This document shows, one piece after another, positions 35,642 through 44,369 of a DNA stretch of 64,000 nt (the first letter of the stretch is position 1; each line of letters starts with the position of its first letter). The stretch is taken from positions 36,332 to 100,331 of the forward strand of contig CAZLEA010000004.1 of the NCBI GenBank assembly GCA_964558445.1. The letters are read 5' to 3'. The notes beneath the pieces are model-generated. The model saw only the letters and a list, made by a program, of their open reading frames with translations, was not told the DNA's origin and ran no database searches. The DNA comes from CAYXVJ01 sp964558445. GTDB taxonomy: Bacteria; Bacillota; Clostridia; Saccharofermentanales; Fastidiosipilaceae. The translations under genes and the position numbers were made by a program.

Positions 35642-37561
35642 ATGACCATCAAGGATCAGAACAGAAAACCGCTAATCATCTACATCGCGATCGCCCTCGG
35701 CGTGATGTTCATCATGAACACTCTCGTGATGCCCGCCCTGTTCACACCGGATGTGAAGAGTGTGACCTATAATACGTTCTTGGACCAAGTCGATGCGGGC
35801 GATGTCTCGTATGTCGAGTTGCAACAAGAGTCGATCGTCTACACACTCAAACAAGATGTCAGCTCCGAGGATCAGCTGAATTGGAGCCTGAACAACAACT
35901 TCCCGATCTATGAGACCGGGCGGATTCAAGACGATAGCGATCTGATCTCTATGCTGCGCGAGGCAGACGTGGACTTCCGCGAGGTATATCCGGAGCAGCC
36001 CAGTACGTTCTGGACTCTGATCCTGAGCTTCGCCGTTCCGCTGCTGCTCTTCTCGCTGCTCGGGCGCTTCATGATGAACAGCATGGCCAAGCGCGGCGGT
36101 GCCGGCAACGCGATGCAATTCGGTAAGAGCGGGGCCAAGGTCTATGTGCCGGAAGCCGGTGAGAAGAAGACCTTTGCAGATGTAGCGGGTCAAGAAGAGG
36201 CCAAGGAATCGCTGGCCGAGATCGTAGACTTCCTCCACGACCCCCGTCGCTACGATGCGATCGGCGCGTCCTGTCCCAAGGGCGTACTTCTGGTCGGCCC
36301 TCCCGGAACCGGTAAGACACTGCTGGCCAAGGCGGTTGCGGGCGAGGCGAACGTACCGTTCTTCTCGATCGCAGGTTCCGAGTTCGTGCAGATGTTTGTC
36401 GGTATGGGTGCCAACAAGGTCCGAGATCTCTTCAAACAAGCCTCCGAGAAGGCTCCTTGCATCGTCTTCATCGATGAGATCGATACGATCGGTAAGAAGC
36501 GTGACGGCGTGGGCTTCGGCGGCAACGACGAGCGCGAGCAGACACTCAATCAGCTATTGACCGAGATGGACGGATTCGAGTCGAACAAGGGTGTCGTGAT
36601 ACTCGCCGCCACGAACCGACCGGATTCGCTGGACCCGGCGCTGCTTCGCCCCGGGCGCTTCGATCGCCGCGTGACGGCGGAATTGCCGGATCTGGCCGGA
36701 CGTGAAGCGATCCTCAAGGTGCATGCGAAGAAGGTTCGTATGTCCTCTGACGTGGACTTCGCGGGTCTGGCCAGACAAACGGCCGGTACCTCGGGTGCGG
36801 AACTTGCCAATATGATCAACGAAGCCGCGATGCGTGCCGTTCGTGCCGGTCGCAGCGAAGTGCTGCAGAGTGACCTCGAAGAGAGCGTCGATGTTGTATT
36901 GGCCGGCGAAGCGAGAACTTCTGCCGTGATCAATCCCAGAGAGAAGGAATTGATCGCCTATCATGAGGTAGGGCACGCGCTGGTTGCGGCCAAGCTCTCG
37001 GACTCACCGCCGGTACAGAAGATCACGATCGTCCCGCGCTCATCTGGTGCTCTGGGTTTCACGATGCAAGCCGAAGTCGGAGACAAGTATCTCTACACGA
37101 AGAAGGATCTGGAAAACCATATCACGACGCTCACCGGCGGGAGGGCCGCAGAGGAGTTGGTGTTCAATGTAGTGACGACCGGTGCCTCAAACGATATCGA
37201 GAAGGCCACTCAAATCGCTCGTTCTATGGTGACGAAGTATGGTATGACGGAGGACTTCGATATGGTGACCTTCACCAGTACGTCGAATCAGTACCTCGGC
37301 GGTCAGGATCAGATGACGGGTTCGTCCGAGACCCAATCGAAGGTCGACAAGAAGATCGTGGACATCGTGAAGCGTTGTCATGCGGATGCGGCCGAGATTC
37401 TGCGTACGAACCTGGAGAAGCTGCACGAGATATCTCGTTATCTGCTGGACAAGGAGACGATCACCGGAAGCGAATTCATGAATATCTTGAACGGGGTAGC
37501 GACGAACGGCGACGGAGAAGTCTTGCTCGCGGGTATAAGCCGGGAATCGCTCTTGTCATAA
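35642..37561 (+). CDS. ftsH: ATP-dependent zinc metalloprotease FtsH
   Basis: A membrane-anchored AAA+ protease that degrades unassembled membrane proteins and regulatory factors. Two N-terminal helices (about residues 13-33 and 125-145) flank an extracytoplasmic domain. The AAA module has Walker A GPPGTGKT (219-226), Walker B IVFIDEIDTIG and the second region of homology with RPGRFDRR. The protease site is HEVGH (441-445); most family members have HEAGH, and the Ala-to-Val change keeps the zinc ligands. Length is 639 residues. ATG 35642 is chosen, though AAGGAG is 13 bases away; a GTG at 35630 is too close to that site. Confidence 0.93.
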   Translation: MTIKDQNRKPLIIYIAIALGVMFIMNTLVMPALFTPDVKSVTYNTFLDQVDAGDVSYVELQQESIVYTLKQDVSSEDQLNWSLNNNFPIYETGRIQDDSDLISMLREADVDFREVYPEQPSTFWTLILSFAVPLLLFSLLGRFMMNSMAKRGGAGNAMQFGKSGAKVYVPEAGEKKTFADVAGQEEAKESLAEIVDFLHDPRRYDAIGASCPKGVLLVGPPGTGKTLLAKAVAGEANVPFFSIAGSEFVQMFVGMGANKVRDLFKQASEKAPCIVFIDEIDTIGKKRDGVGFGGNDEREQTLNQLLTEMDGFESNKGVVILAATNRPDSLDPALLRPGRFDRRVTAELPDLAGREAILKVHAKKVRMSSDVDFAGLARQTAGTSGAELANMINEAAMRAVRAGRSEVLQSDLEESVDVVLAGEARTSAVINPREKELIAYHEVGHALVAAKLSDSPPVQKITIVPRSSGALGFTMQAEVGDKYLYTKKDLENHITTLTGGRAAEELVFNVVTTGASNDIEKATQIARSMVTKYGMTEDFDMVTFTSTSNQYLGGQDQMTGSSETQSKVDKKIVDIVKRCHADAAEILRTNLEKLHEISRYLLDKETITGSEFMNILNGVATNGDGEVLLAGISRESLLS

Positions 37562-37623
37562 CTTGTGTCCGAATATGATAGAATATGTCTTGTTATATCG
37601 GATCACAAGGAGACAGTAGCGGC

Positions 37624-38739
37624 ATGGCTAGTAATGTATTGGAAGTAAATACGGCTTTGGTTTCTGAATTCGCCTTCGAAGGCGGCGTCATAGAGATCAT
37701 CTCCCCATATGGTGAGGGACACATCAATGACACGATTGCGGTCAGCACGGAAGACGATTCCGGCAGACAGCGTCGCTACATCATCCAGCAGATCAATCAG
37801 TACGTGTTCCCGAAGCCAGCAGAGGTCATGGAGAACATCGCACGTGTGACAGAGCACCTGCGCGAGCAGATCGTACTTGCCGGTGGAGATCCCGCCCGTG
37901 AGACGCTGAACGTCATACCGACCAAGGATGGTAAGCTCTATTACTTGGATGCTGACGGCAACTACTGGCGTGCTTATGACTTCATCGAGGATACCGTGAC
38001 GCTGCAGCAAGCGCGTACGCCGCACGACTTCTATAATTCCGCCCGTGCCTTCGGCCGTTTCCAGCAATTGCTCGCGAACTATCCGGCCGATACGCTGCAC
38101 GAGACGATCGAGAATTTCCACCATACGCCAAGTCGCTACAAGAACTTCCTTCGTGCGGTCGAGGCGGATGTTGCCGGACGTGTTGCAGGCTCCGAGGCGG
38201 AGATCGAATTCCTCAAGGCCAGAGAGGCGGATTGCCACATCCTGGTCGACTTGGAAGCAAGCGGTGACTTGCCGCTTCGCGTGACACATAACGATACGAA
38301 GCTGAACAATGTCTTGATGGATCAGGAGACAGGCGAGGGTATCTGCGTCGTTGACCTGGATACCGTGATGCCGGGCCTCGCAGCTTACGATTACGGCGAT
38401 TCGATTCGCTTCGGTGCCTCTACGGCACTGGAGGATGAGCCGGATCTGGACAAGGTACATTTGTCGCAAGAGCTGTTCGAAGCGTATACGAAGGGCTATC
38501 TTGAAGTGGCCGGCTCCGCACTCACCGCCAAGGAGAAGGAGACGCTCATCTGGGGTGCGAAGATCATCACGATGGAGATCGGCATGCGTTTCTTGACGGA
38601 TCACTTGGAAGGGGATATCTACTTCAAGACCGCAAGAGAGAACCACAACTTGGACCGCGCGCGTACACAGTTCAAGCTTGTTCAAGAGATGGAAGAACAG
38701 TGGGACGAGCTCGTAGCGATCGTGGAGCGCTATAGCTAG
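37624..38739 (+). CDS. N-acetylhexosamine 1-kinase-like (APH fold)
   Basis: A 371-residue phosphotransferase of the aminoglycoside phosphotransferase fold. The catalytic loop is RVTHNDTKLNNVLM and the metal-binding Asp is in CVVDLDTVMPG; YGEGHINDT near the N terminus is typical of NahK-like kinases. These enzymes phosphorylate GlcNAc/GalNAc at C1 as the first step of salvage of mucin or milk-glycan sugars, and are often annotated as mucin desulfatase. AAGGAG is about 11 bases before ATG 37624. There is no lacto-N-biose phosphorylase or epimerase next to it, so the specificity is inferred from the fold only. Confidence 0.82.
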   Translation: MASNVLEVNTALVSEFAFEGGVIEIISPYGEGHINDTIAVSTEDDSGRQRRYIIQQINQYVFPKPAEVMENIARVTEHLREQIVLAGGDPARETLNVIPTKDGKLYYLDADGNYWRAYDFIEDTVTLQQARTPHDFYNSARAFGRFQQLLANYPADTLHETIENFHHTPSRYKNFLRAVEADVAGRVAGSEAEIEFLKAREADCHILVDLEASGDLPLRVTHNDTKLNNVLMDQETGEGICVVDLDTVMPGLAAYDYGDSIRFGASTALEDEPDLDKVHLSQELFEAYTKGYLEVAGSALTAKEKETLIWGAKIITMEIGMRFLTDHLEGDIYFKTARENHNLDRARTQFKLVQEMEEQWDELVAIVERYS

Positions 38740-38760
38740 AAGACACAATACCGATATTTG

Positions 38761-38796
38761 CAGGCAGTTACGAGAGATCGATGGCTGCCTGTTTTT
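38761..38796 (+). terminator. Rho-independent terminator after the kinase gene
   Basis: CAGGCAG and CTGCCTG form the stem and are followed by five T. It separates the kinase from the MarR operon. Confidence 0.8.
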
Positions 38797-38863
38797 GTTT
38801 TGTGCTTTGGTGACTTTGCCACTTGTCAGGTAAATAATTAAGGTATAAGATAGGTACTTGACT

Positions 38864-38878
38864 GGTTGATAGTCAACC
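38864..38878. promoter_or_regulatory. FabT-like operator in front of the MarR gene
   Basis: GGTTGA-TAG-TCAACC is a perfect inverted repeat 40 bp ahead of the MarR start and just downstream of TTGACT (38858-38863), which could act as a -35. On the other strand it reads GGTTGACTATCAACC. It differs from the fabV-upstream site at 58736 in only two symmetric positions. Both resemble the FabT consensus built around TTTGATTATCAAA. Autoregulation by the MarR protein is the simplest reading. Confidence 0.6.
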
Positions 38879-38918
38879 GATTAACTATTATTAATTGAAG
38901 AGGAAGAGGTGACAAGGA

Positions 38919-39476
38919 TTGAGTCATAAACATACGGGTGATACAGAACACAAGCACCGTATAGAGACGAAGATCGCCTGGCTCATCAAGGATGTCGATA
39001 GTGCCTCGCAAGTCATACTGGGAGAGAATCTCAGCGAATTCGGCCTATATGCGGGGCAACCGCGCCTGATGCATCTGATTCGGATGAACCCGGGATCGAC
39101 ACAGAATCAGATCGCCAAGCGGATGCGTGTATCGCCATCCTCGCTCTCTATGTCGATCAAGCGCATGGAGAAGCAGAAGCTTGTCGAGCGTGTTACACCG
39201 GATAACGACTTGAGGCGCAATGAGCTACATCTGACCGAAGCCGGCGAAGCGGTCTCGTTAACCTGTAAGACGGTCATCATGGAATTGCATCAGCAATTGC
39301 TTGCAGGTTTCTCGGAAGAAGAGAAGGAAACGCTTCAAGCTTATTTGGAGCGCATGATGGAGAATGCGCTGGTACATCCGCTCTATACGCGGGCACCGGA
39401 TGAAGTTAAGCTCCATCGACCGAAGCAGATGAAACAAGAGGAAACAGCAGTAGAAACGGAGACAACAGATGATTAA
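38919..39476 (+). CDS. MarR-family transcriptional regulator
   Basis: A 185-residue regulator with a winged helix-turn-helix (about residues 45-115: NQIAKRMRVSPSSLSMSIKRMEKQ, then ERVTPDNDLRRNELHLTEAG) flanked by dimerisation helices, and an acidic C-terminal tail of about 30 residues beyond the usual MarR size. MarR proteins repress exporters or lipid genes and release DNA upon ligand binding. The start is TTG 38919, seven bases after AAGAGGTG; no ATG fits. It overlaps the first ABC exporter gene by eight bases, so it likely represses its own operon. The operator match to fabV suggests an extra role in fatty-acid synthesis. Confidence 0.85.
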   Translation: MSHKHTGDTEHKHRIETKIAWLIKDVDSASQVILGENLSEFGLYAGQPRLMHLIRMNPGSTQNQIAKRMRVSPSSLSMSIKRMEKQKLVERVTPDNDLRRNELHLTEAGEAVSLTCKTVIMELHQQLLAGFSEEEKETLQAYLERMMENALVHPLYTRAPDEVKLHRPKQMKQEETAVETETTDD

Positions 39477-41196
39477 ACGCTTGCTTAAATATGTGAAGCC
39501 CTATACGTTCTATGCGATTTTATGTCCGCTACTGATGATCTTGGAGGTGTCGATGGACGTCTATATCCCCTATTTGATGGCGGATATCGTGGACGTCGGC
39601 ATACAGACGGGAGATGTGAATTTCGTTATGCAGCGGGGGATGATGATGATTCTTGCCGCATTGATCGGCCTCGGTGCCGGTATCTGGTCCGCCAAGGTCG
39701 GTGCGACCGCAGGCTTCGGCTTCGGCTCGAACGTGCGTGAGGCGGCCTTCTCAAACATACAAACATTTAGCTTCAAGAACCTGGACAAGTTCTCGGTCTC
39801 AAGCTTGATTACCCGTTTGACAAACGACACCCAGCGCCTCTCGAACACGGCGATGATGACGCTTCGTATGGGCTTTCGCGCCCCGTCGATGCTGATCTTC
39901 GGTGTCTTCATGGCGATGCGAATCGATCGCGAATTGGCTGTCATCTTCTTACTTGCTATTCCGATTCTCGCAGTCTTGATCGGCTTGATTATGAAGAAGG
40001 CGTTCCCTCTGTTTAGCATCATGCAGAAGAAGGTCGACCGAATCAACAACGTCGTCCAGGAGAACCTGACCTCGATTCGCGTGGTGAAGTCCTATGTACG
40101 TGACGAGTACGAATCCAAGCGCTTCAAGGAGCGAAACGACGACTTGATGGAGAGCGGACTGAAGGCCGTGTCGCTGGTTATCATGTCCATGCCGATTATG
40201 ATGGTCATCGTCTATAGCTGTATCATCGCGATCTTGTGGTTTGGCGGTAACCGCATTCTGCTCGGTACGATGGAAGCCGGTAAGCTGATGAGCTTCATCA
40301 CCTATGTCATGCAGATCCTGATGAGCCTCATGATGCTCTCGATGTTCTTCATCAACCTCACCAGCACGAAGGCTTCGGCTGAGCGTCTGCTTGAAGTCAT
40401 CGATACGAAGACCGATATCGATTCGCCCGCCAAGGGTGCTAAGGAAGTGCCGAACGGTTCGATCGAATTCAAGAACGTCGACTTCCGTTACCCCGGTAAT
40501 CAGGGCGATACGCTCGAACAGATCAGCGTCAAGATCGAATCCGGGCAGACCATCGGCGTGATCGGCTCGACCGGTTCGGCCAAGACTTCGCTGATTCAGC
40601 TGATTCCCCGCCTCTACGACATTACGGGCGGCGAGCTTGAAGTTGGTGGGATAAATGTCCAAGATTACGACTTAGAAACCCTGCGTGACCAGGTCGCCGT
40701 CGTGCTGCAGAAGAACACGCTCTTCTCCGGTACGATTCGCTCGAACATGCTCTGGGGCGATGCCGAAGCAACGGATGAGGAGATCATCCATGCGCTGAAG
40801 ATCTCCCAGGCTTGGGAGTTTGTAAGTGCGAATCCCGATGGTCTCGATGCCAGGGTGGAGCAGGGCGGTAACAACTTCTCCGGTGGTCAGAAGCAGCGCC
40901 TGGCGATCGCCAGAGCCTTGCTGCGTCATCCCAAGATCTTGATCCTGGATGACTCCACGTCGGCCGTCGACATGGGCACGGATGCGAAACTTCGCAAGGC
41001 GTTCCGTGAGAATCTCCAGGATGTCACGACGATTATCATCGCTCAGCGTATCGCCTCCGTAGAGGATGCGGATCGCATCATCGTCTTGGATGACGGACGA
41101 ATCGATGGTATCGGCACGGCAGACGAGCTAATGGAGACAAGCCGAATTTATAGAGAAGTCTATGAATCGCAGCAGAGAGGAGTGATTGCAGGATGA
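39469..41196 (+). CDS. Heterodimeric ABC exporter subunit with degenerate ATP site
   Basis: A 575-residue half-transporter, with six membrane helices (residues 1-310) fused to an ATPase domain. Walker A reads GSTGSAKTS (366-374), where the second conserved Gly is Ala; the signature is FSGGQKQR; and the residue after Walker B is Asp495 (LDDSTSAVD) instead of the catalytic Glu. The latter change defines the degenerate-site partner in BmrC/BmrD- and TM287/288-like exporters. It must work with the next gene, whose site is intact. Typical cargo is drugs, lipids or peptides. It is co-transcribed with the MarR gene. Confidence 0.9.
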   Translation: MIKRLLKYVKPYTFYAILCPLLMILEVSMDVYIPYLMADIVDVGIQTGDVNFVMQRGMMMILAALIGLGAGIWSAKVGATAGFGFGSNVREAAFSNIQTFSFKNLDKFSVSSLITRLTNDTQRLSNTAMMTLRMGFRAPSMLIFGVFMAMRIDRELAVIFLLAIPILAVLIGLIMKKAFPLFSIMQKKVDRINNVVQENLTSIRVVKSYVRDEYESKRFKERNDDLMESGLKAVSLVIMSMPIMMVIVYSCIIAILWFGGNRILLGTMEAGKLMSFITYVMQILMSLMMLSMFFINLTSTKASAERLLEVIDTKTDIDSPAKGAKEVPNGSIEFKNVDFRYPGNQGDTLEQISVKIESGQTIGVIGSTGSAKTSLIQLIPRLYDITGGELEVGGINVQDYDLETLRDQVAVVLQKNTLFSGTIRSNMLWGDAEATDEEIIHALKISQAWEFVSANPDGLDARVEQGGNNFSGGQKQRLAIARALLRHPKILILDDSTSAVDMGTDAKLRKAFRENLQDVTTIIIAQRIASVEDADRIIVLDDGRIDGIGTADELMETSRIYREVYESQQRGVIAG

Positions 41197-43133
41197 GTAA
41201 ACAAGACAAGAATCTAGACAACAAGCAATCGGCAGATGCAGCGAAGAGAGGGCCTGGCGGTGGCGGTGGCCGTGGCGGGTTTGCCAAGCCAGATGACTTG
41301 ATGGGCACCATCAAACGCCTGTGGAGCTACCTGCGCTATAAGAAATTTTACGTTATTCTGGGGCTGTTGATGGTCTCCTTAGCCTCGCTTGGCGGTGTCG
41401 TCGGCAACGCGTTCTTGCGCCCGATCATCAACATCTTGGTCTATGAACCGGAGCGTGGTATTACTGCGATCGTACCCTACTTGCTGGCCTTGGCGGGCAT
41501 CTATCTGCTCGGAGCCCTGTTCCAGTATCTAGGTAACCGCTTTATGGTCTTGCTCTCGCAGACGACGACAAACCGGATTCGCGGCGACTTGTTCAATCAT
41601 ATGCAGACGCTGCCTATCAAGTTTTTTGACACACATAGCCACGGTGAATTGATGAGCGCCTACACAAACGACGTAGACAACATCAATCAGGCGCTCGATC
41701 AGTCGCTGGTTCAGCTGTTTACAAACTCGATTACCTTCGTCGGTACCTTCGTGATGATGCTGGTGCTGAGCCCGATCCTGACCCTGTTTGTCATCGTGAT
41801 GGTCGTCATCATGCTCTTCATCGTGCGCTTCGTCACATCAAGAAGCGGTAAGAACTTCCGTTTACAGCAGGCGAACCTCGCGGCTCTAAACGGCTACGTC
41901 GAAGAGATGATGGAAGGACAGAAGGTCGTCAAGGTCTTCAATCATGAAGCCGTGGTCAAGGAAGAGTTCAAGCAGAAGAACGAGGACCTGCGCGTCGTGG
42001 CGACGGCGGCTCAGACCTACTCGGTCGTCTTGTTCCCGATCATGGGCGGTATCTCGTTCATCCAATATGCGATCACCGCGATGGGTGGCGCGATCCTGAC
42101 GATTAACGGCTTCATGGATGTCGGTACGGTCGCCTCCTTCTTGCAGTACAGTCGCGAGTTCTCCCGTCCGATCACGATGATCTCAAACCAGATCAACGTA
42201 TTGATTGCCGCACTTGCGGGTGCCGAGCGCGTGTTCAAGATCATGGATGCCGAGCCTGAGCTAGATGATGGTGATGTCACGCTCCTGCACAAGGATGAGA
42301 TCCTCCCTGCAGAGGCAGCCGGTCAGACGATAGAGGCGAGCGAGCGCGGTCTCGTATGGCGTGTGCCCGGAGAAGGTAGCAGCGTAAGCTTCGTCCCGGT
42401 CCACGGTGATATTCGCTTCAAGGATGTCTACTTCGGCTATAATCCCGAGCGCTTGGTGCTCAAGGATATCTCGCTCTATGCGAAGCCCGGGCAGAAGATT
42501 GCCTTCGTCGGTTCGACCGGTGCCGGTAAGACGACGATCACAAACCTCATCAATCGTTTCTACGATATACAGAGCGGTCAGATCCTGTTCGACGGTATCG
42601 ATATCTCTAGAATCAAGAAGGAGCCGCTGCGCAAGTTGCTCGGTATGGTGCTCCAGGATGTTCATCTGTTCGAGGGCACAATTGCGGACAATATCCGCTA
42701 CGGGCGCTTGGATGCGACGGACGAGGACGTCATGCGTGCGGCCGAGATCGCCAATGCGGACAGCTTCATCAAGTACTTGCCGGAAGGCTACAACACCGAG
42801 CTCTCCAGTGACGGCGGCAACTTGTCGCAGGGTCAGCGCCAGCTCCTGTCGATCGCCCGCGCGGCGGTTGCAGACCCTCTGATTCTGATCATGGATGAGG
42901 CGACCAGCTCCATCGATACGCGTACGGAGCGCTTGATCGAGAAGGGTATGGATACGCTGATGGAGGGTCGTACGGTCTTCGCCATCGCTCACCGTTTGTC
43001 GACGGTTCGTCACTCGAACGCCATCATGGTGCTCGAAGAGGGCGAGATCATCGAGCGCGGCAACCACGAGGATTTGATCGAAGCCAGAGGCCGTTACTAC
43101 GACCTGAACATGGGTACGGTTGAACTCGAATAA
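41193..43133 (+). CDS. Heterodimeric ABC exporter subunit with catalytic ATP site
   Basis: A 646-residue half-transporter partnering the preceding gene (ATGA overlap). A short Gly-rich cytoplasmic N terminus (GPGGGGGRGG) precedes six helices and a nucleotide-binding domain with Walker A GSTGAGKTT, signature LSQGQRQ and Walker B LIMDEATSSID, with catalytic Glu569. An insertion of about 45 residues between the membrane and ATPase domains (around 355-405, LLHKDEILPAEAAGQT) is longer than usual for the group. The pair is predicted to export a hydrophobic or peptide substrate under MarR control. Confidence 0.9.
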   Translation: MSKQDKNLDNKQSADAAKRGPGGGGGRGGFAKPDDLMGTIKRLWSYLRYKKFYVILGLLMVSLASLGGVVGNAFLRPIINILVYEPERGITAIVPYLLALAGIYLLGALFQYLGNRFMVLLSQTTTNRIRGDLFNHMQTLPIKFFDTHSHGELMSAYTNDVDNINQALDQSLVQLFTNSITFVGTFVMMLVLSPILTLFVIVMVVIMLFIVRFVTSRSGKNFRLQQANLAALNGYVEEMMEGQKVVKVFNHEAVVKEEFKQKNEDLRVVATAAQTYSVVLFPIMGGISFIQYAITAMGGAILTINGFMDVGTVASFLQYSREFSRPITMISNQINVLIAALAGAERVFKIMDAEPELDDGDVTLLHKDEILPAEAAGQTIEASERGLVWRVPGEGSSVSFVPVHGDIRFKDVYFGYNPERLVLKDISLYAKPGQKIAFVGSTGAGKTTITNLINRFYDIQSGQILFDGIDISRIKKEPLRKLLGMVLQDVHLFEGTIADNIRYGRLDATDEDVMRAAEIANADSFIKYLPEGYNTELSSDGGNLSQGQRQLLSIARAAVADPLILIMDEATSSIDTRTERLIEKGMDTLMEGRTVFAIAHRLSTVRHSNAIMVLEEGEIIERGNHEDLIEARGRYYDLNMGTVELE

Positions 43134-43163
43134 GCATATTAATCAGACCTAATTGGTCAAATT

Positions 43164-43210
43164 AGACAGGCCATCCTCCCACGGTAGTAACCGAAGAGAA
43201 TGGCCTGTCT
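43164..43210. terminator. Hairpin between the exporter operon and hisF
   Basis: AGACAGGCCAT and ATGGCCTGTCT form an 11-bp perfect stem with a 25-base loop, between convergent genes. It may end both transcripts; the T-tracts are short. Confidence 0.6.
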
Positions 43211-43239
43211 CGTTTCACGGATAGTCGTCCGATTGTCTG

Positions 43240-43998
43240 TCAGACCGTGGGTATACCCTGTTCCTCCAGGAATTGCCTGAGCTCCGGTATGCGTACTTCG
43301 CCAAAATGAAAGAGGCTTGCAGCTAGGACTGCCGATACGCCGCCTTCCGTCACTGCATCGGAGAAATCTTGGAGCTTGCCGGCACCGCCGGAGGCAATCA
43401 CAGGGATATCGACCGCCGAGGAGAGTAGCTTGTTGAGGCGATTGTCGTAGCCTGCCTTCGTACCGTCTCGATCCATCGAGGTGGGTAGGAGGGCACCGAC
43501 GCCTCGCTTCGCGGCATCGACCGCCCAAGAGACAGCGTCCAGACCCGTGTTTACTTGGCCGCCGTGTGTGTAGACGTCGTAGTGATCGCTCGCGGGGTTC
43601 CACAAGGCATCGATCGCCAAGATGATTCGATCACTCCCGAAGAGGCGGACTGCCTCGTCCAGGATAAGCGGGTTTCGGACGGCAACAGAGTTTAGCGAGA
43701 CCCTCTTGGCACCTGCTGCGAAGAGGCGGCTGATGTCCTCTGTGCTGCGAATACCGCCACCTACCGTGAGCGGAATCCGGATCGCGCTTGCGATCTTGTG
43801 CGTCACATCTTGCATCGTCTCTCGCCCTTCGATTGTTGCGGAGATATCCAAGATGACCAGCTCGGACGCGCCGGCAGCCTCATAGGCTCTGGCTGCTTCG
43901 ACGGGGTCGCCGACGTCTCTGAGATGAACGAAGTTCGTACCCTTGACGATGCGTCCGTCCTTGATATCCAAACAGGGAATAATTCTAATGGCTTGCAT
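43240..43998 (-). CDS. hisF: Imidazole glycerol phosphate synthase, cyclase subunit HisF
   Basis: A 252-residue TIM-barrel cyclase that turns PRFAR plus ammonia into imidazole glycerol phosphate and AICAR in histidine synthesis. The catalytic Asp11 (IIPCLDIKDGRIVKG) and Asp130 (ILAIDALW) are present, as are the phosphate-binding GGGIRSTEDI and IASGGAGK. Start ATG 43998 follows GGAGGTC on the minus strand. The usual neighbours hisH, hisA and hisI are absent on both sides, so this is an isolated hisF in this window; the glutaminase partner must lie elsewhere. Confidence 0.93.
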   Translation of the reverse strand: MQAIRIIPCLDIKDGRIVKGTNFVHLRDVGDPVEAARAYEAAGASELVILDISATIEGRETMQDVTHKIASAIRIPLTVGGGIRSTEDISRLFAAGAKRVSLNSVAVRNPLILDEAVRLFGSDRIILAIDALWNPASDHYDVYTHGGQVNTGLDAVSWAVDAAKRGVGALLPTSMDRDGTKAGYDNRLNKLLSSAVDIPVIASGGAGKLQDFSDAVTEGGVSAVLAASLFHFGEVRIPELRQFLEEQGIPTV

Positions 43999-44022
43999 AA
44001 GACCTCCGTTCTCCCGAATCAC

Positions 44023-44369
44023 CTTATGCCAAGGCTTATTTGTTCTTCGGCCTTCGGCTCATATCGCGATGGGAAATTACGCTTTATTTTATCACAGTGA
44101 AGCGCTGCTTTTGCGAGGTGAATTCTTGTCAAATTATAGATCCTATTATATTGATAAATACATGTCAGATATGTTCCTTTGATTCCTTGGGCATGTGGTA
44201 ACATATCAGCTGGCTCTGGAGACCACGGTTTCCCTATAATGTAATCTATGTATATGTGTGTGAATTCCTCTGTTTTTGAAGACGAAAACGTACGAGATTT
44301 CTTACGTATATGCTCTGTTTAATGAATTTGGGTAAGGGCAATTACCCATGAATCAGAAAGGACTGCTAC
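44023..44369 (+). promoter_or_regulatory. Upstream region of the suf operon
   Basis: A 347-bp AT-rich gap between divergent hisF and sufC. A perfect TATAAT at 44235-44240 would give a leader of about 125 bases; its -35 is weak. I see no recognisable IscR/SufR operator. No open frame with a ribosome site is visible. Confidence 0.45.

Noticed and set aside
36962..36976. HEVGH in FtsH as a damaged protease site
   Set aside because: The HExxH zinc ligands and catalytic Glu are intact; only the variable position is changed.
37603..38748. Long antisense frame of 381 codons opposite the NahK-like kinase
   Set aside because: No ribosome site; the opposite strand has the clear kinase motifs, so this is a codon-bias shadow.
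44023..44369. Possible riboswitch or IscR site ahead of sufC
   Set aside because: No conserved riboswitch core and no recognisable IscR/SufR palindrome could be found by eye.
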